From an uncultured Roseobacter sp. (lineage in GTDB: Bacteria; Pseudomonadota; Alphaproteobacteria; Rhodobacterales; Rhodobacteraceae): 64,000 bases of DNA. The DNA lies in assembly GCA_947501635.1 (NCBI GenBank), contig CANMWT010000007.1:186001-250000 (forward strand), given 5' to 3'. This document shows positions 44,434-56,200 of this stretch, piece by piece; within the stretch, counting starts at the first letter, position 1, and the number at the start of each line of letters is the position of its first letter. The translations under genes and the position numbers were made by a program. The notes under the pieces were generated by a model, which saw only the letters and a program-made list of their open reading frames with translations, was not told the DNA's origin and searched no databases.

Positions 44434-45942
44434 TCATGTCAGTGACTGAGGCCAGAAACCCTCTGCCTCACGCAAGGCCGGCGCATCCGTCAACGCCGAG
44501 ATGTCAGGCGGCTGCGGCGCAAATACGTCCAAACCGGCGATCACAGCCTCCAACGCTTGTGCAAAAGCGAGCACACCACCTTCGTCATAGCGGCGGCCGA
44601 TGATTTGCAACCCGAAGGGCACGCCGTTGCCGTCCGTACCGCATGGAAGGGTGATGGCCGGGTGACCAGCGATTGTCACCGCATAAGCCAGCGCGAGCCA
44701 GTGGTAATAGGTGTCTGTCGGCACTCCGTCGATGTCCGCTGGATACATTTCGTGCCAGTCGCGCGCGTCGACCGCGACCGTCGGCGTCACAAGAAAATCA
44801 TGGTCGTCGAAAAAGAGCTGCCAGTTCTGGAAATACGCCGCCTGCGCGGTCAGCGCATCCGCCACATCCTGCGCGTCGAATTGCTGTGCCAGCCTTACAT
44901 TCGCAACCACATTTTCACCGAACTGATCAGGCATCTCCGCAACGTCTCGTCCAAAAGTGCCCAGATAGCTGACCCCGCGCAACACGGAAAAAATCCGATC
45001 CGCGCCAGAACAGTCCGGAGTTGCCGTGTCGACCCGGCCCAAAAATGCGACCAGATCAGTCATCACGCGCTGAAACCGGTCACGCACGTTTCTTTCGACG
45101 CGGGCAAATCCAAAGTCTTCGGTGACGGCGACGCGCTTGCGCGACAAGTCGCAAGGCCCGACACGGGCGAATGTGCCGGGGTCCCACGGCGTTTTGCCGT
45201 CGACCACGATGGTATAGGGGTCGTTTCGGCGCGCACCAGCCATTGCCGCAAGCATCATGCCACAATCCGCCACGCATCGTCCCATCGGACCGGAAGTGGA
45301 AAGCGGCAGAAGACCGCCCGGTGCCACTTCCTGTGCCACCACCCCGGGACTTGGCCGAAAGCCAACCACACCGCAATAGGCTGCAGGTGTGCGCAGCGAC
45401 CCCGCAAGGTCTGATCCGGTGGCCAAAGGGGCGTATCCGCATGCCAATGCAACCGCAGAACCGCCCGACGACCCACCGCAATTGCGCGAAAGATCATAAG
45501 GATTGGCGGTTGTTCCGTAGACTTTGTTGCGGGTATTGGCACCCGCGCTCCACTCAGGATTATTCGTCTTGCCCATGGGCAACGCACCCGCTGCAACCAT
45601 CGCGGCCACCAATGTATCATCCTTGAACGCCACATTGCTCCGGTGACGTTCGGATCCATAAGTCGTGGGCAAACCCGCCATATCGTTCATGTCTTTGATC
45701 GCCATCGGCAGACCATGCAAAGGAGCGAGGGGCGCGCCGGATGCCTGCCGCGCATCGGCTGCACGTGCCGCACCGCGCAGGCGGTCAAAGTCGCGCGCAA
45801 CCATCGCGTTGACCGCATGGTCGACAGCCTGAACGCGCGCGATACACGCATCGGCCAGCTCAACCGCCGAAATATGGCCGCGCGACAGCATCTCCCGCGC
45901 GTCCACAGCACGCAACTCAGTTAGGTTAGTGGGTACTTTCAT
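44434..45942 (-). CDS. amidase-signature family hydrolase
   Basis: A 502-residue amidase. The catalytic Lys is in LPMAIKDMNDM, and the Ser-cis-Ser centre is in NCGGSSGGSAVALACG and GSDLAGSLRTPAAYCG, which gives the nucleophile Ser in DLAGS. Length fits the family. It hydrolyses an amide or carbamate; it resembles cytoplasmic amidases and GatA-like enzymes but has no gatBC neighbours. The ATG start has a poor Shine-Dalgarno (GAGGAAG region upstream). It is transcribed with the BKACE gene. The substrate is not known. Confidence 0.88.
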   Translation of the reverse strand: MKVPTNLTELRAVDAREMLSRGHISAVELADACIARVQAVDHAVNAMVARDFDRLRGAARAADARQASGAPLAPLHGLPMAIKDMNDMAGLPTTYGSERHRSNVAFKDDTLVAAMVAAGALPMGKTNNPEWSAGANTRNKVYGTTANPYDLSRNCGGSSGGSAVALACGYAPLATGSDLAGSLRTPAAYCGVVGFRPSPGVVAQEVAPGGLLPLSTSGPMGRCVADCGMMLAAMAGARRNDPYTIVVDGKTPWDPGTFARVGPCDLSRKRVAVTEDFGFARVERNVRDRFQRVMTDLVAFLGRVDTATPDCSGADRIFSVLRGVSYLGTFGRDVAEMPDQFGENVVANVRLAQQFDAQDVADALTAQAAYFQNWQLFFDDHDFLVTPTVAVDARDWHEMYPADIDGVPTDTYYHWLALAYAVTIAGHPAITLPCGTDGNGVPFGLQIIGRRYDEGGVLAFAQALEAVIAGLDVFAPQPPDISALTDAPALREAEGFWPQSLT

Positions 45943-46010
45943 TCTTCCTCGGCTTGATTTGGCATCAAGAGACCTAACGGTAAAAGGTCCTAGGTACGTA
46001 TGCCTGTTAG

Positions 46011-48260
46011 TTATGAGCGTTGACCTTGATTGGCCACGCCTGTTTGCAAAAGCGCAATCTGTTTTTCAAGTTCCGCGCGACTAAAGGGCTTTTTCAGCAG
46101 TGGGTCGGACACATCCGCCTGCGCGCCGGCCATGTCCTGCTCTCCCGCATAACCCGACATAAACAAGACCTGCAGATCTGGCTGCATCTCACGCAGCTTA
46201 TGCGCCACTTCAATACCGTTCATGCGACCGGGCAAAACCACATCAGCAAGCACCAGATCAAAGCGGCCGGAGCGGGCAAATGCGTCCAGCGCGCTTTGTG
46301 CATCCGGCGTCTCGACCACCGACATACCCATACTTTCAAGGGTTAACCGCGCGACCTTGCGCACCGCACTGTCATCTTCGATCACCAGTACGCGCTTGCC
46401 CTCCAGACGTGTTGCAGTCGGCGCGTCGGGTTTGGGTGGCACGCGCTGTGCACCAGGCACCATCGGCAGGCACAATCTGACCGTCGTACCCACTTCGAGC
46501 TGGCTGGAAATGTCGACAAAGCCCTCGGATTGCAACGCAAAGCCGTACACCATGCTGAGCCCGAGACCCGAACCCTGCCCCACCGGCTTGGTTGAATAAA
46601 ACGGCTCGAAAACCTTGCCGAGCGCGTCGGGGCCTATGCCACAACCGTTGTCCTGAAAGGTGATGCAGACCAAGCGACCAAGATCGAGGCCGCTTTTTGC
46701 ACCAGCCGTCGCAGGCGTCCATTCCAAAGGCGCCGCAGAAACAGTGAAACGCCCCCCCTTTGTACAGGCGTCCTTGGCATTCAAAGCGATGTTGATAAAC
46801 GCATTTTCCAACTGATGCCGGTCGACGGACACACACAGTCCCGGAGGTGGCTGCTGCAAATCAATTTCGATGGTCGCGCCAACAGCTTGTTCCAACAAAA
46901 CTGCAACGTCTGCAAAAAGTTCACCAAGTTCGATCGTTTCTGCGTTCAGGTCCTGAACCCGTCCGAAGGCCAGCAATCGCCCGGTCAGAGCGGCACCCCC
47001 TTCGACAGCGGTGACAATCTCATCGATACAAACCTTTCTGCGCAGACTGTCATGTTCCTTGTCTATCAATTCGGCGTTGCCCTGGACGATAGCCAGCAGA
47101 TTGTTGAAGTCATGCGCAACACCCGCAGTCAGTTGGCCCAGAGACTGCATGCGTTCGGCCTGACGGGTTTGCAGTTCGACAAGTTTCTCTGCAGTCACTT
47201 CACGCGATGTGCCCCGATACCCGGTAAACCGCCCGGCCGCATCAAAAAGAGGGCGACCATGCACCGACCACCAAACCTTGACCCCGTCCCGCAACACCAC
47301 GGAATACTCGAAATTTTCAAATCGCTTGTGACTGTTCAGAACCTTTTTGTGCGCCTCCCAGTCAATCCCGTCAGTACTTCCCGATGCAGATGCCACATCC
47401 CAACGCGTCCGACCGACAAACAACGACTTGTCTTTGACGCGGTTGTACCTGCCAGCATCTTCGACCCAGGTGAAGGCATGATCGGGCCCGGTTTCCCAAA
47501 ACAAATGCGCGCCTGTGCCAGCGAAGTCTTTCAGCCGCCGTTCGCTTTCGCGCAGCTTTTCATTGGCAGATGTCAAGTCGCGGATGCTTTGCTCAACCCT
47601 ACGGACCAGCGGCCTGAATATCAGCAGCGCGCCACCGAGCACAAAGAGGATCAAAAACGCCCAATTGGCAATCACGGCCCAACGAAAGCTATCGATAGCG
47701 CGTTTTTGCGCCCGCATGGTTGCTGCATCCAATTCATTGAGCAGCGCTTCGATGGTGTTATCGCTCAGCAATGCCGCGTCGGCCTCCGATAGCGGAATCC
47801 GATTTGTCGCTAGGTCGCGGGCATGCGCGGTAAAGGCTTGCAACACCGGTGCCTCTGCAACCGCTTTTGCGGGCGGAGGGCGTGTATCAGATGGCGGCGT
47901 TCCGTCGACCAGACACGCGCCGCCGGTGGCGATTGCTTGCGACATCTCTTCGGTGACACGGGAAACCAGCGCTACGTAAGACACATCCATAAGATCGGCA
48001 CAGGCGCGCAAGCGCATCCTAAGAAAGCGCTCTTGGTCTGTGTCCCCAGCCTCGACCGCCATCCGCAGTCTTTCAACTGTCAGGGGGATTCGCTGAGACA
48101 GCATGCGTTGCCGACCCGCGAGGTTGATCTCAACCGCTGAGGCCTGCTGTTTTTCAGACAAGATTCGGGTGCCAATGAACTGGCAGCACAGCAAAACAAC
48201 GATAACCGCCAGTCCGACGACGTAAGCAATACGCGGCGTGGCCAGTTCAACTCGTCTCAT
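46011..48260 (-). CDS. PilJ-type membrane hybrid histidine kinase
   Basis: A 749-residue membrane kinase. One helix at residues 11-30 is followed by a periplasmic sensor with the type IV pili MCP-type opening (EINLAGRQRMLSQR, 44-57), then a second helix at about 196-215. The cytoplasmic part has a PAS domain (about 236-350), a histidine kinase with His383 (GVAHDFNNLLAIVQG), an ATPase (Asn490s, DNGCGIG, GSGLGLSM) and a C-terminal receiver with Asp673 (VLADVVLPGRMNG). The phosphoacceptor box HDFNN is that of the HWE/blue-light-type fast group. PilJ-like sensors often bind nitrate or nitrite; here that is speculative. There is a 68-base gap to the amidase gene. Confidence 0.88.
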   Translation of the reverse strand: MRRVELATPRIAYVVGLAVIVVLLCCQFIGTRILSEKQQASAVEINLAGRQRMLSQRIPLTVERLRMAVEAGDTDQERFLRMRLRACADLMDVSYVALVSRVTEEMSQAIATGGACLVDGTPPSDTRPPPAKAVAEAPVLQAFTAHARDLATNRIPLSEADAALLSDNTIEALLNELDAATMRAQKRAIDSFRWAVIANWAFLILFVLGGALLIFRPLVRRVEQSIRDLTSANEKLRESERRLKDFAGTGAHLFWETGPDHAFTWVEDAGRYNRVKDKSLFVGRTRWDVASASGSTDGIDWEAHKKVLNSHKRFENFEYSVVLRDGVKVWWSVHGRPLFDAAGRFTGYRGTSREVTAEKLVELQTRQAERMQSLGQLTAGVAHDFNNLLAIVQGNAELIDKEHDSLRRKVCIDEIVTAVEGGAALTGRLLAFGRVQDLNAETIELGELFADVAVLLEQAVGATIEIDLQQPPPGLCVSVDRHQLENAFINIALNAKDACTKGGRFTVSAAPLEWTPATAGAKSGLDLGRLVCITFQDNGCGIGPDALGKVFEPFYSTKPVGQGSGLGLSMVYGFALQSEGFVDISSQLEVGTTVRLCLPMVPGAQRVPPKPDAPTATRLEGKRVLVIEDDSAVRKVARLTLESMGMSVVETPDAQSALDAFARSGRFDLVLADVVLPGRMNGIEVAHKLREMQPDLQVLFMSGYAGEQDMAGAQADVSDPLLKKPFSRAELEKQIALLQTGVANQGQRS

Positions 48261-48649
48261 TATGCTCCACTCAAATGGAATGAGGTGTTAGCATTCTAAC
48301 GTCAACCGAGCACGCAACCAAGCGCTAGTTCAAGGCATAATCTGCTCGCAATTTCGCACATATCAAGGAGTTTACCGAGCCTCCAAGCGAAAAATTGTTG
48401 CTTTCAAAGCGTGTCTTGGGCGGTCGACTTCCGTGTATGCAGCGTTTTACCCGGTAAGCGCCTCGATCGGCGCAGCACCTCATCCGTTTTGGGTCAGAAA
48501 CCTCGCCGAAGCCCCTTCAAACGGCCCGTCGCTCACGGACCACGGCTTTGATGAACGACACCCTAAAAGGTCGCGGATCGTGCGTGCCTTGCCCGGCAGG
48601 CCGGTACAGTTCCCCTCGGCCCTATCCAGACCCAGCTGAAACGACGATG
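48261..48649. other. intergenic region between TolC-like gene and hybrid kinase
   Basis: This 389-bp stretch is the 3' end side of the TolC-like gene and the upstream region of the hybrid kinase at 46011-48260, both on the minus strand. I see no convincing gene: the one 68-codon frame on the plus strand (48433-48639) is Arg/Pro-rich. A short CCGGCCTGCCGG palindrome lies near 48592-48605, but without a T-run. The kinase promoter must lie here. Confidence 0.55.
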
Positions 48650-50212
48650 CTAGCCCTTGTCGCCACGATCATGCCAAAGAGACCGCAAAGAAGCCGCAAG
48701 CTCGTCCACGCTTTCGTTTCCAGTCATTTGCCCGTCAAAAGCGTCGAGCCCGACAGATGCATAAACATTGGCAAAAGCACCCTGCATTTCAGCGTAGGTT
48801 GAATCAAAGCGCAAAGATGCAAGCACCGCATTCAGGCGCTCCTGAACAAGCTCTCTTTCCGAGCCTACGCCGCTTTCAAACTCGACCTTTGCCTGTTCAA
48901 AAATCTTGTCAGACACAACTTTGTTTTCGCGGGCAATGCGTGTTTCGCGCTGCAGGCTATGGAAGCGTTTGTTAGAAACATAGACCTGAGTTGAAATAGC
49001 CTGCGTCAGGGCCAGCGCACGCGCATCCAGCAAAGCGCCCTGACTTGTGATGACCCGCTTGGTGCGTGGCAGCCGCGCGATATTCATCAAGTCCCATGAT
49101 ACCCTCGCGCCCCAGCTGGTCCAGTCGTCATTCAGCAAGAACTGGTTGGTGTCGTAGTTCAAACCGGCATAGGCACGTATGGACGGTAGCAACTCTAGCA
49201 CGGCGGCTTGGTCTTCGACGTCATTTATGCGCAGACGATAAGCGATCTCCCGCATTTCGGGCCGGTTGCGAAAGGCCATGTCCGCCATCTGCTCGGATGT
49301 CATCCGGGTGATCGGCGTACGCAAATCGCGACGGCTCGGGATGCCGACACGATAAGAAGCGTTTTGCGGCAGGTTCATAAGAGCAGCAAGTTGGTTCTTG
49401 GCGACGGACAGATCGCGTTCCAGCGATTGGGCCCTACGCACTGTTTCGTACATTTCGCGCTGGTAACGCAAAGCCTCCAACTGGTCGCCTTCACCCGAAG
49501 CCACCTGTTGCTTGGCGTCTTCCAACGCGGCGGTGGCCTGCGCTTCAAGCTGCTTTATTGGTCCTAACAGGCGCTCTGCGGCAACCGCCCTCCAATAGGC
49601 TGTGCGGACATCTTCGATGACGCGGTTGATCGTCGAGCGGCGCTGCTCTTCCGCGATCAGAACCCGATCCGCATTCTGCTTTGAGCGGTAGTAGGAAAGC
49701 CCGAAATCAAGAACATCCCAGCTCAGCTCGAGACTGCTGTAGGTGCTGCCGGGGTCTTCGCTTGTGGTCAAAACGTCGCTGACCGACCCATCTGTGCGCA
49801 GCGACCGCGAGAACGGCTGGTTCGAACGGTCGGACCAGTCCACGCGTGCGACAAGATCCGGCAACATGTCAAACTCACCGTCCGACAGTTCGGCATATCG
49901 CAAAGCGACTTCGGACATTTCGAGGCGATGATCGAGGTTGTATTTGAGTGCGCGGGCCATCGCTTCATAAAGGTCGATGCTGCCGGTCACCTGCTCTTGC
50001 GATTCCGATATCGCACGCTTGCGCTTATCGGCGGCAAAAGTATCCAGTTCCGAAGACGTAAATGGCGTGGGCGTTGTCGTACAGCCCACAATGACCATGG
50101 CGCACACCCCGGCCAATGCCGCTTTGGCGTAGCGTCGCGCGTGTTGGCCGCACGCTGTGCGCCATTCGTTTTTCACCGACGTGACTTGTTCTTTGGTCAC
50201 AGTTTCCCCCAT
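48650..50212 (-). CDS. TolC-family outer-membrane efflux lipoprotein
   Basis: A 520-residue protein. The N-terminus has a lipobox-like VIVGC with Cys44, so it is probably a lipid-anchored outer membrane component. The mature part shows the outer membrane efflux protein repeats: AYWRAVAAERLLGPIKQLEAQATAALEDAKQQVASGEGDQLEALRYQREM, the two alpha-helical hairpin repeats expected for a trimeric TolC tunnel. It overlaps the end of the giant repeat-protein gene by 16 bases, so it is translated from the same message and probably forms its exit tunnel. The ATG at 50212 is accepted; the region before the lipobox is unusually long (about 38 residues), so a later start is possible. Confidence 0.85.
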   Translation of the reverse strand: MGETVTKEQVTSVKNEWRTACGQHARRYAKAALAGVCAMVIVGCTTTPTPFTSSELDTFAADKRKRAISESQEQVTGSIDLYEAMARALKYNLDHRLEMSEVALRYAELSDGEFDMLPDLVARVDWSDRSNQPFSRSLRTDGSVSDVLTTSEDPGSTYSSLELSWDVLDFGLSYYRSKQNADRVLIAEEQRRSTINRVIEDVRTAYWRAVAAERLLGPIKQLEAQATAALEDAKQQVASGEGDQLEALRYQREMYETVRRAQSLERDLSVAKNQLAALMNLPQNASYRVGIPSRRDLRTPITRMTSEQMADMAFRNRPEMREIAYRLRINDVEDQAAVLELLPSIRAYAGLNYDTNQFLLNDDWTSWGARVSWDLMNIARLPRTKRVITSQGALLDARALALTQAISTQVYVSNKRFHSLQRETRIARENKVVSDKIFEQAKVEFESGVGSERELVQERLNAVLASLRFDSTYAEMQGAFANVYASVGLDAFDGQMTGNESVDELAASLRSLWHDRGDKG

Positions 50213-53200
50213 TTAATCGCCTGCATCAGCTTTGAAGTTTCGATATCGCCGGCATAGGCCAGCTGTTCCGCTTTCGCGGTAAAAGTCCCGACACCTGTCT
50301 GCGAGACGCTTGGCGCGTCGACAGGCCCGTCGGATTGTTCATCAGGAAGCCGCACATCAAACGTCAGCGTCACGCCCTGCTCTGTCTGCAACTGCAGGCG
50401 CAGGTCTTGTCCGGCTTGCAAGCCAGAAAGCAGCGCCACGCCACCATCCTTCGAAATAGAAATCCCGGCCCCGCCCGCGCCATCAATATTCGCAGCAGCC
50501 AGGCGAATTTCGCCATCCGACGCTGTGCCAAGTCGCGCCACAAGATCGAATGCGCCGTCCGTTTTCGCTGTCTGGAATACCGCAGCTATGCCTTGACGTG
50601 TTTCGGCAAAAACAGGGACAGAAAGCGTGTCGCCGAACGCCGGTTGCCCCAACCTGTCTGTATGATCCATGCGGTGCCCGTCAGGAAAATCGCGATTGAA
50701 CAGCCGGTACTGGTCATACTGTGGCTCGAAGCCAACCGATCGCACAGTCTCTCCAATGGGTCCATCCGCACGCAGACCGGAAAACACGTCGCCATTGGCC
50801 GTTCCCAACTCGGGTGTGCCCTCAAGGGACTGCAAAGCGTTAATAGCTGTGAGTATCGGGTGTTTCACACCAAGTGCGGTATTCACGTCCGACAAAAGGT
50901 CCGGCGTTCCGAATAAATCGCCAGCCGCATTGGCAGTTTCGTCGACAATATGATCCACGATGATTGGTTCACGATTGTATTCGATGCGCTCAAACCGCTC
51001 GAGCGATGTGTCGCGCCCAATGATAGACGGCTCGACTGGCGTGACTTCAATAGTCAGCTCTGCAGTGCTGGTGCCGCCATTGCCATCGTCAACCGTATAG
51101 GTGACCGGCGGAACAGTGCCCGAAAATCCAGAGGCGGGCGTGAAACTGTAGCTGCCGTCCGTATTGATGACCACCGTTCCCACCGGAGCGCCGCTGACGT
51201 CAGTAATGGCGGTTGGCGCGCCAATTGTCACCGTATCGGGAATTCCGTCCCCGTCCACATCCACAGTGGCGGCAGTCACGGTCAGCGGATCGCCGTCGAT
51301 GTCCGTATCATTCACCAGCACGTTCCCCGAGACCGGCACGCCTTCCGAGGTTTCTGCCGTGTCTGGATTTGCCACCGGCGGATCGTTCGCCCCGGTTACG
51401 GTGAGTGTGAGTGTCGCTGTTGCCCTGTCCCCATCGCTATCCGTGATTTCGTAGGAGAAGACCTCGGTCAGTGTCTCCCCCGATTGGAGCGCCTGCACAG
51501 ATGGATTGGAGGTATCAAGAACATAGCTGTAGGTGCCGTCATCGTTCAGCGTCAGTGCGCCGTAGCTGCCCACAACGGGCGATCCGACGCCGCCCACTGG
51601 CGCTCCGGTTCCTGCGACGACACCGGTAACTGGCGTGGCCGTCTCGTCAGCCCCGATTGTATCACTTCCGGTAACGACATTACCCGTCACCGGAGCAGTA
51701 TCGTTTTCGTTCACGGTTGCAGTATCGGCGACGGCGACCGGCGCGTCATTGATGATAGCGATACGCAGATCAGCAGACCCGCTATCCCCCAGATCGTCCG
51801 TCAGCGTCAGCGCAATGCTGTCTGACACTGCGCCGCCAGAATGGTCGACGTCGTCGGTCAGAGTGTAGGTATAGCTGACCGTATCGGTGGCCAGATCAAA
51901 GCCATTGATCTCAAGTGTTCCCAGCGGCGTCACGATGCTCACCGGTGCCGTCGCAGAATTGATTAGGGCCGCTTCGGTGATCAGCGTACCGCCGACCGAT
52001 ATGGTGTCGATCCCTTCCGGTGCCGCCAGAGTAAACGAGCCATTCAATGCTTCGCCGTTGCCTGCGGCGTTGGTGCCGTCGGCAAGATCACTTTCCAGAA
52101 CCGATCCGTCTGTACCCGCGATCATGCCGTCGCCCAGCCCCAGAATAGCCGGCGTGCCGAAGACCGAGATCGACAGCGTGGTGGTCGCTGTATCTCCGTC
52201 ACTATCGCTGATTTCATAAGTAAAGACATCTGTCAGTGACGCACCCGGCGTCAGAGCTGCTACAACGGGATTGACGAAATCCGGGGTGTAGCTGTAACTG
52301 CCGTCATCATTCAGAATGAGTGTCCCGAAGCCGCCAGCGACCGGCACGCCGACATTGCCCGCAGATGGGCTACCAGTGCCTGCAGCCACGCCCGTCAGAG
52401 GCGGCGTCAGGTCATCGGCGCCCAGCGCATCAGCAACACCGTCAAGCGTATTAGGATCACCCGGGGCCGTGCCCGTAATGACATTGCCGATCGCAACGCT
52501 CGAAGGGTTGCCGGGCGTGTTGATCGCCTGATCAATGTCTGCGTTGGCCTGTGGCGCATCATCGATCACAGCAATCGACAGGGTGCCCAATGCGGTGTCG
52601 CCATCTCCGTCAGTCAGGACAAGCGAGAAATCATCCGCAACCGGTCCTGCGGAATGATCGGTATCGTCAGCGAGCGTGTAGCTATAGCTGACCTCACCTG
52701 TCACGTCGTCGAAACCTGTGATGGCCAGTGTACCCAGCGCTGTCACCACATTCACTGGTGCGCCCGGCGTTGCCGCAATCAACGCAGCTTCGGACAGGAC
52801 AGTCCCGTTGATCCCCAAGGATGTGACACCATCATCGACAGTCACAAAGAAACTATCTGTGAGGGTCTCGGTGGTACTGGCGGCATCCGTGCCATCCGCC
52901 AGACCACTTTCAAAAACCGAACCGTCTGTTCCCGGCTCAGTGCCATCAACCAGACCAGTTATGGTCAGTGGATCATCCACCTGAATGACGGGACCGAAGG
53001 TGACTGTCGCAGGCGACCCATCCACTGTCCCGTCGTTAGGCGTGTACCCCAGAACCGGTACGGGCCCTGCATAATTCGGCGCGGGAACGAAAGTCACGGT
53101 GCCGTTCGGGCTGACTGTGATGGTGCCAATGGGATCACCGGACGCATCCGTCAGTGCGGTAGGTACATCCAGTGCAACGGGTTCGGGAATGCCGTCTCCG

Positions 53201-56200
53201 TCTGTGTCGATTTCCGCCGCGCTGATGGTCAGACTGTCATTTTCGGCATCAGTGTCATTGGTCAGCACATTTTGCGTAACTGGTGTATCTTCTATTACCG
53301 TTATCGCGTCGTTGACGCCCACAGGCGGGTCATTGATTGGCAGAACATCAACGGTCATCGTGTTGGGCGCATCGTCAAACGCGCCCCGGTCATCCCGGAC
53401 CAGAAAGTCGAAATCGGTAAAACTGATCCCGTTTTGATCCGCGGGCGGAACATAGGTCAGATTGCCCGCGACGATGTCTGCCTGAGAAATGATGTCGCCT
53501 GCGCTGATCGGCACCCCATTGAGCTCCAGCGTGCCGCGGTCCGGCAGCGATACGATTTGAACGCCATCCATCGCATCCGTTTCTCCACCGGGCTGAGAAT
53601 AGTTGAAATCAGCCGGGGTGAAGGTGAATGCGGTGTCTTCGTTTGTGACCACGGTATTGTCCGCTCCGGCGGGCGGGTCATTCTGTTCAGTGATGGTGAT
53701 GGATGCCACCAGAGTATCCGTAAGCGCCGTTGGGCCACCGGCATCCGCGCCACCGTTGTCATTGTTGCCGTCACTCAGCGTAATCGTAATGTCGCGGGTG
53801 CCCGAAAAACTGTCCGAAGTGCTTTGGTAGCGCAGAGCCTCGAGGATTGCTTCCACCTGTGCGGGCGTGGCCGTGGTATTCAGATCAATGACCAGATCGC
53901 TGCCGTTGCTCCCGCCGCTGACATTCGCAATGCCGGCCAATGCGGGGTTTGTAACTGACAGCTGGTCGAACGACTGGCCGCCACCATTGACTGAAACCGT
54001 GATGCTTCCCGCGCCGAAAGTGCCGACACCCGCTGTCGTGCCAATATCGACATCCGACACCGACGCGCCTGTGACCAGCTGTAGGGGCGCCGTTCCCTCA
54101 TTGGGATTGCTGCTTTCAACCAGCGTCGCCGAGGCAGCTGAACCGCCAAGAACCGGCGCGTCGTTTTGTGCCGTAACGGCTGTTTCCAGGTCCACGGGAA
54201 GGGACCAGATATCCGTGTCACGCGCGGGGTCGTCGCCAACAACAGCGGAAATGTCCGCGCTCCCGTTAAACGTCTGCGGTGCGTCAGAAAGCCTGACCCC
54301 CAATGCGCCGGGCGCACCATTGAATTCGGCAACAGGCACAAAGCGCAGCAGCGCGGACGTCGGCAACAGGATTGCATTTGTGTCATCGTCAGCACCTTGC
54401 GGAATATCCGTCCAGCTTGTGCCGCCATTGATCGAATACTGCCAGACGCCCTCGGACACCGGATCCGCGGCACTACCCAATACTGCGACGCCACCCAACG
54501 CGGTACTGGCGTCGGCCCCACCGGGTATGCCACTTTGATCGTCAGTTGTGTCATCGAACACCGGCCCAAAAAGGTTGGCGACAGTATCGCCCGGTGGGTT
54601 CGCTGTGTCTTCCGGGATCGCTGCAAGCGTTACATCCGCAGCCTGCGGCGGGTCGTTTTCATTGCTGACAGAAGTATCGATCGACACGGTTCCGGCTGAC
54701 CAACGCCCGGTCGGGTCGGTCCCGCCGTTGCTGGCCAAATCGCTCAGATCAGCTGCACTGGAGCTGGCGACAATAGCAGCACTGGTATCGCCGTCAGCGA
54801 GACGCACGTCCAACGTACCCGGCGTGCCATGAAAATCAGGGGCCGGCACAAAACGGATATCGCGGCTGGCTTCGACCACAAGCGCGCTGGATGTACCTAG
54901 CCCTGATGTCGGCACGTCGATCCAGCCGCCGCCGCCATCGCTGACCTGCCAAACACCTTGTGCCGGATCATAATCGGTCGAGCCTACGATCGCCACGAAG
55001 CTGAGCGGGCTCGACGTATCGCCGCCGTCGGAGGTCTGATCGTCCGTCGAATCGTCATAGTTCCCGCTCAGCAAGCTCAGCAAGGTCTGGGCATTTCCGG
55101 TTTGGTCTTCTCCCGGAACTGTGACCGTTTCCGGTCCTCCAGATGCGATCGGACGGTCATTTACCGGCGCTATTGTGATCTCGGCGGTCTGGCTATCGGT
55201 CAGTGCACCGCCGACACCTGTGTTGCCCTGATCGTCGATGGTAACGGTGATCGTGTCGCCAGCAACACCGAAGGTGTGGAAATCCGCATCAGGCGTATAT
55301 ACCAAACCTTCCAACGCCGCGTTGATCTGATCTTCGGTCCCCGTGATCGTCAGCGCCCCGGTACCATCGCCCGCCACAGCAGCACCAGACCCGCCAGCCG
55401 CAGTCAACACGCCGTAGTCAACCGAGACGGTCGCAACCATCACAGAACCGAAGTCATCCGGATCGGAAATGGTAAACGCTGTGCCGTTGCCGGTTGAAAA
55501 CGTCAGGCTGTCATCTTCGTTGACGGTCTGGTTGGCCAGCGCATTCACCGCCGGCCCGTCATTTACGCCAGAGACTTGCACGATGAAACTGTCGCTTGCA
55601 GTCAAGGCACCGCCAATTCCATCGGCAAGCGTAGTGCCGCCATTGGCCAGATCATCTATTTCAACAGTGATGGGCACGGACAGATCGACGTTTGCGTTGG
55701 CAGGCGTGAAGGTCAATCCGTCAAGCTCACTGTTGAGATCGGCAAGTGTACCCTCCAGAACCAGAACCTCGCCGCTGCCGTCCAGATCAACGAGGCCCGC
55801 GCCGCCAGAAGCGGTCAGAGTGCCCGCGCCTGCGGGAATGGTCACAGTGACACGCTGGAAATCAGTGAAGGGTGTCTGGCCGGCGTCCCTCGCGTCCCCG
55901 ACGGTTGGTGCGGTCGCGCCGCTGAAGGAAATCGACGAACCACTGGCGAGCGTTTGGGTGCCGGGTACTGTCACAGTCGGCGCGTCGTTGACAGGATTGA
56001 TGGCAATCTCGGTCGGCGTGGCGGTCACATCCGCACCGCCACCCGTACCGTTTGAGCCGCCGTCATTCAGCGTCACCGTCAGCACGTCATCGTCCGTATT
56101 CGCAAGCCCGTCAGAGCTATGGAAATCTTCATTCGCAATATAGGTGAGCCTGTTGAGTGCGGCATTGATCTCGGCCACGGTGCCGGTCAGCGTCAGGCTC

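Noticed and set aside
48433-48639. 68-codon plus-strand frame in the intergenic region
   Set aside because: Pro/Arg/Ser-rich with no good ribosome site or similarity; probably chance.
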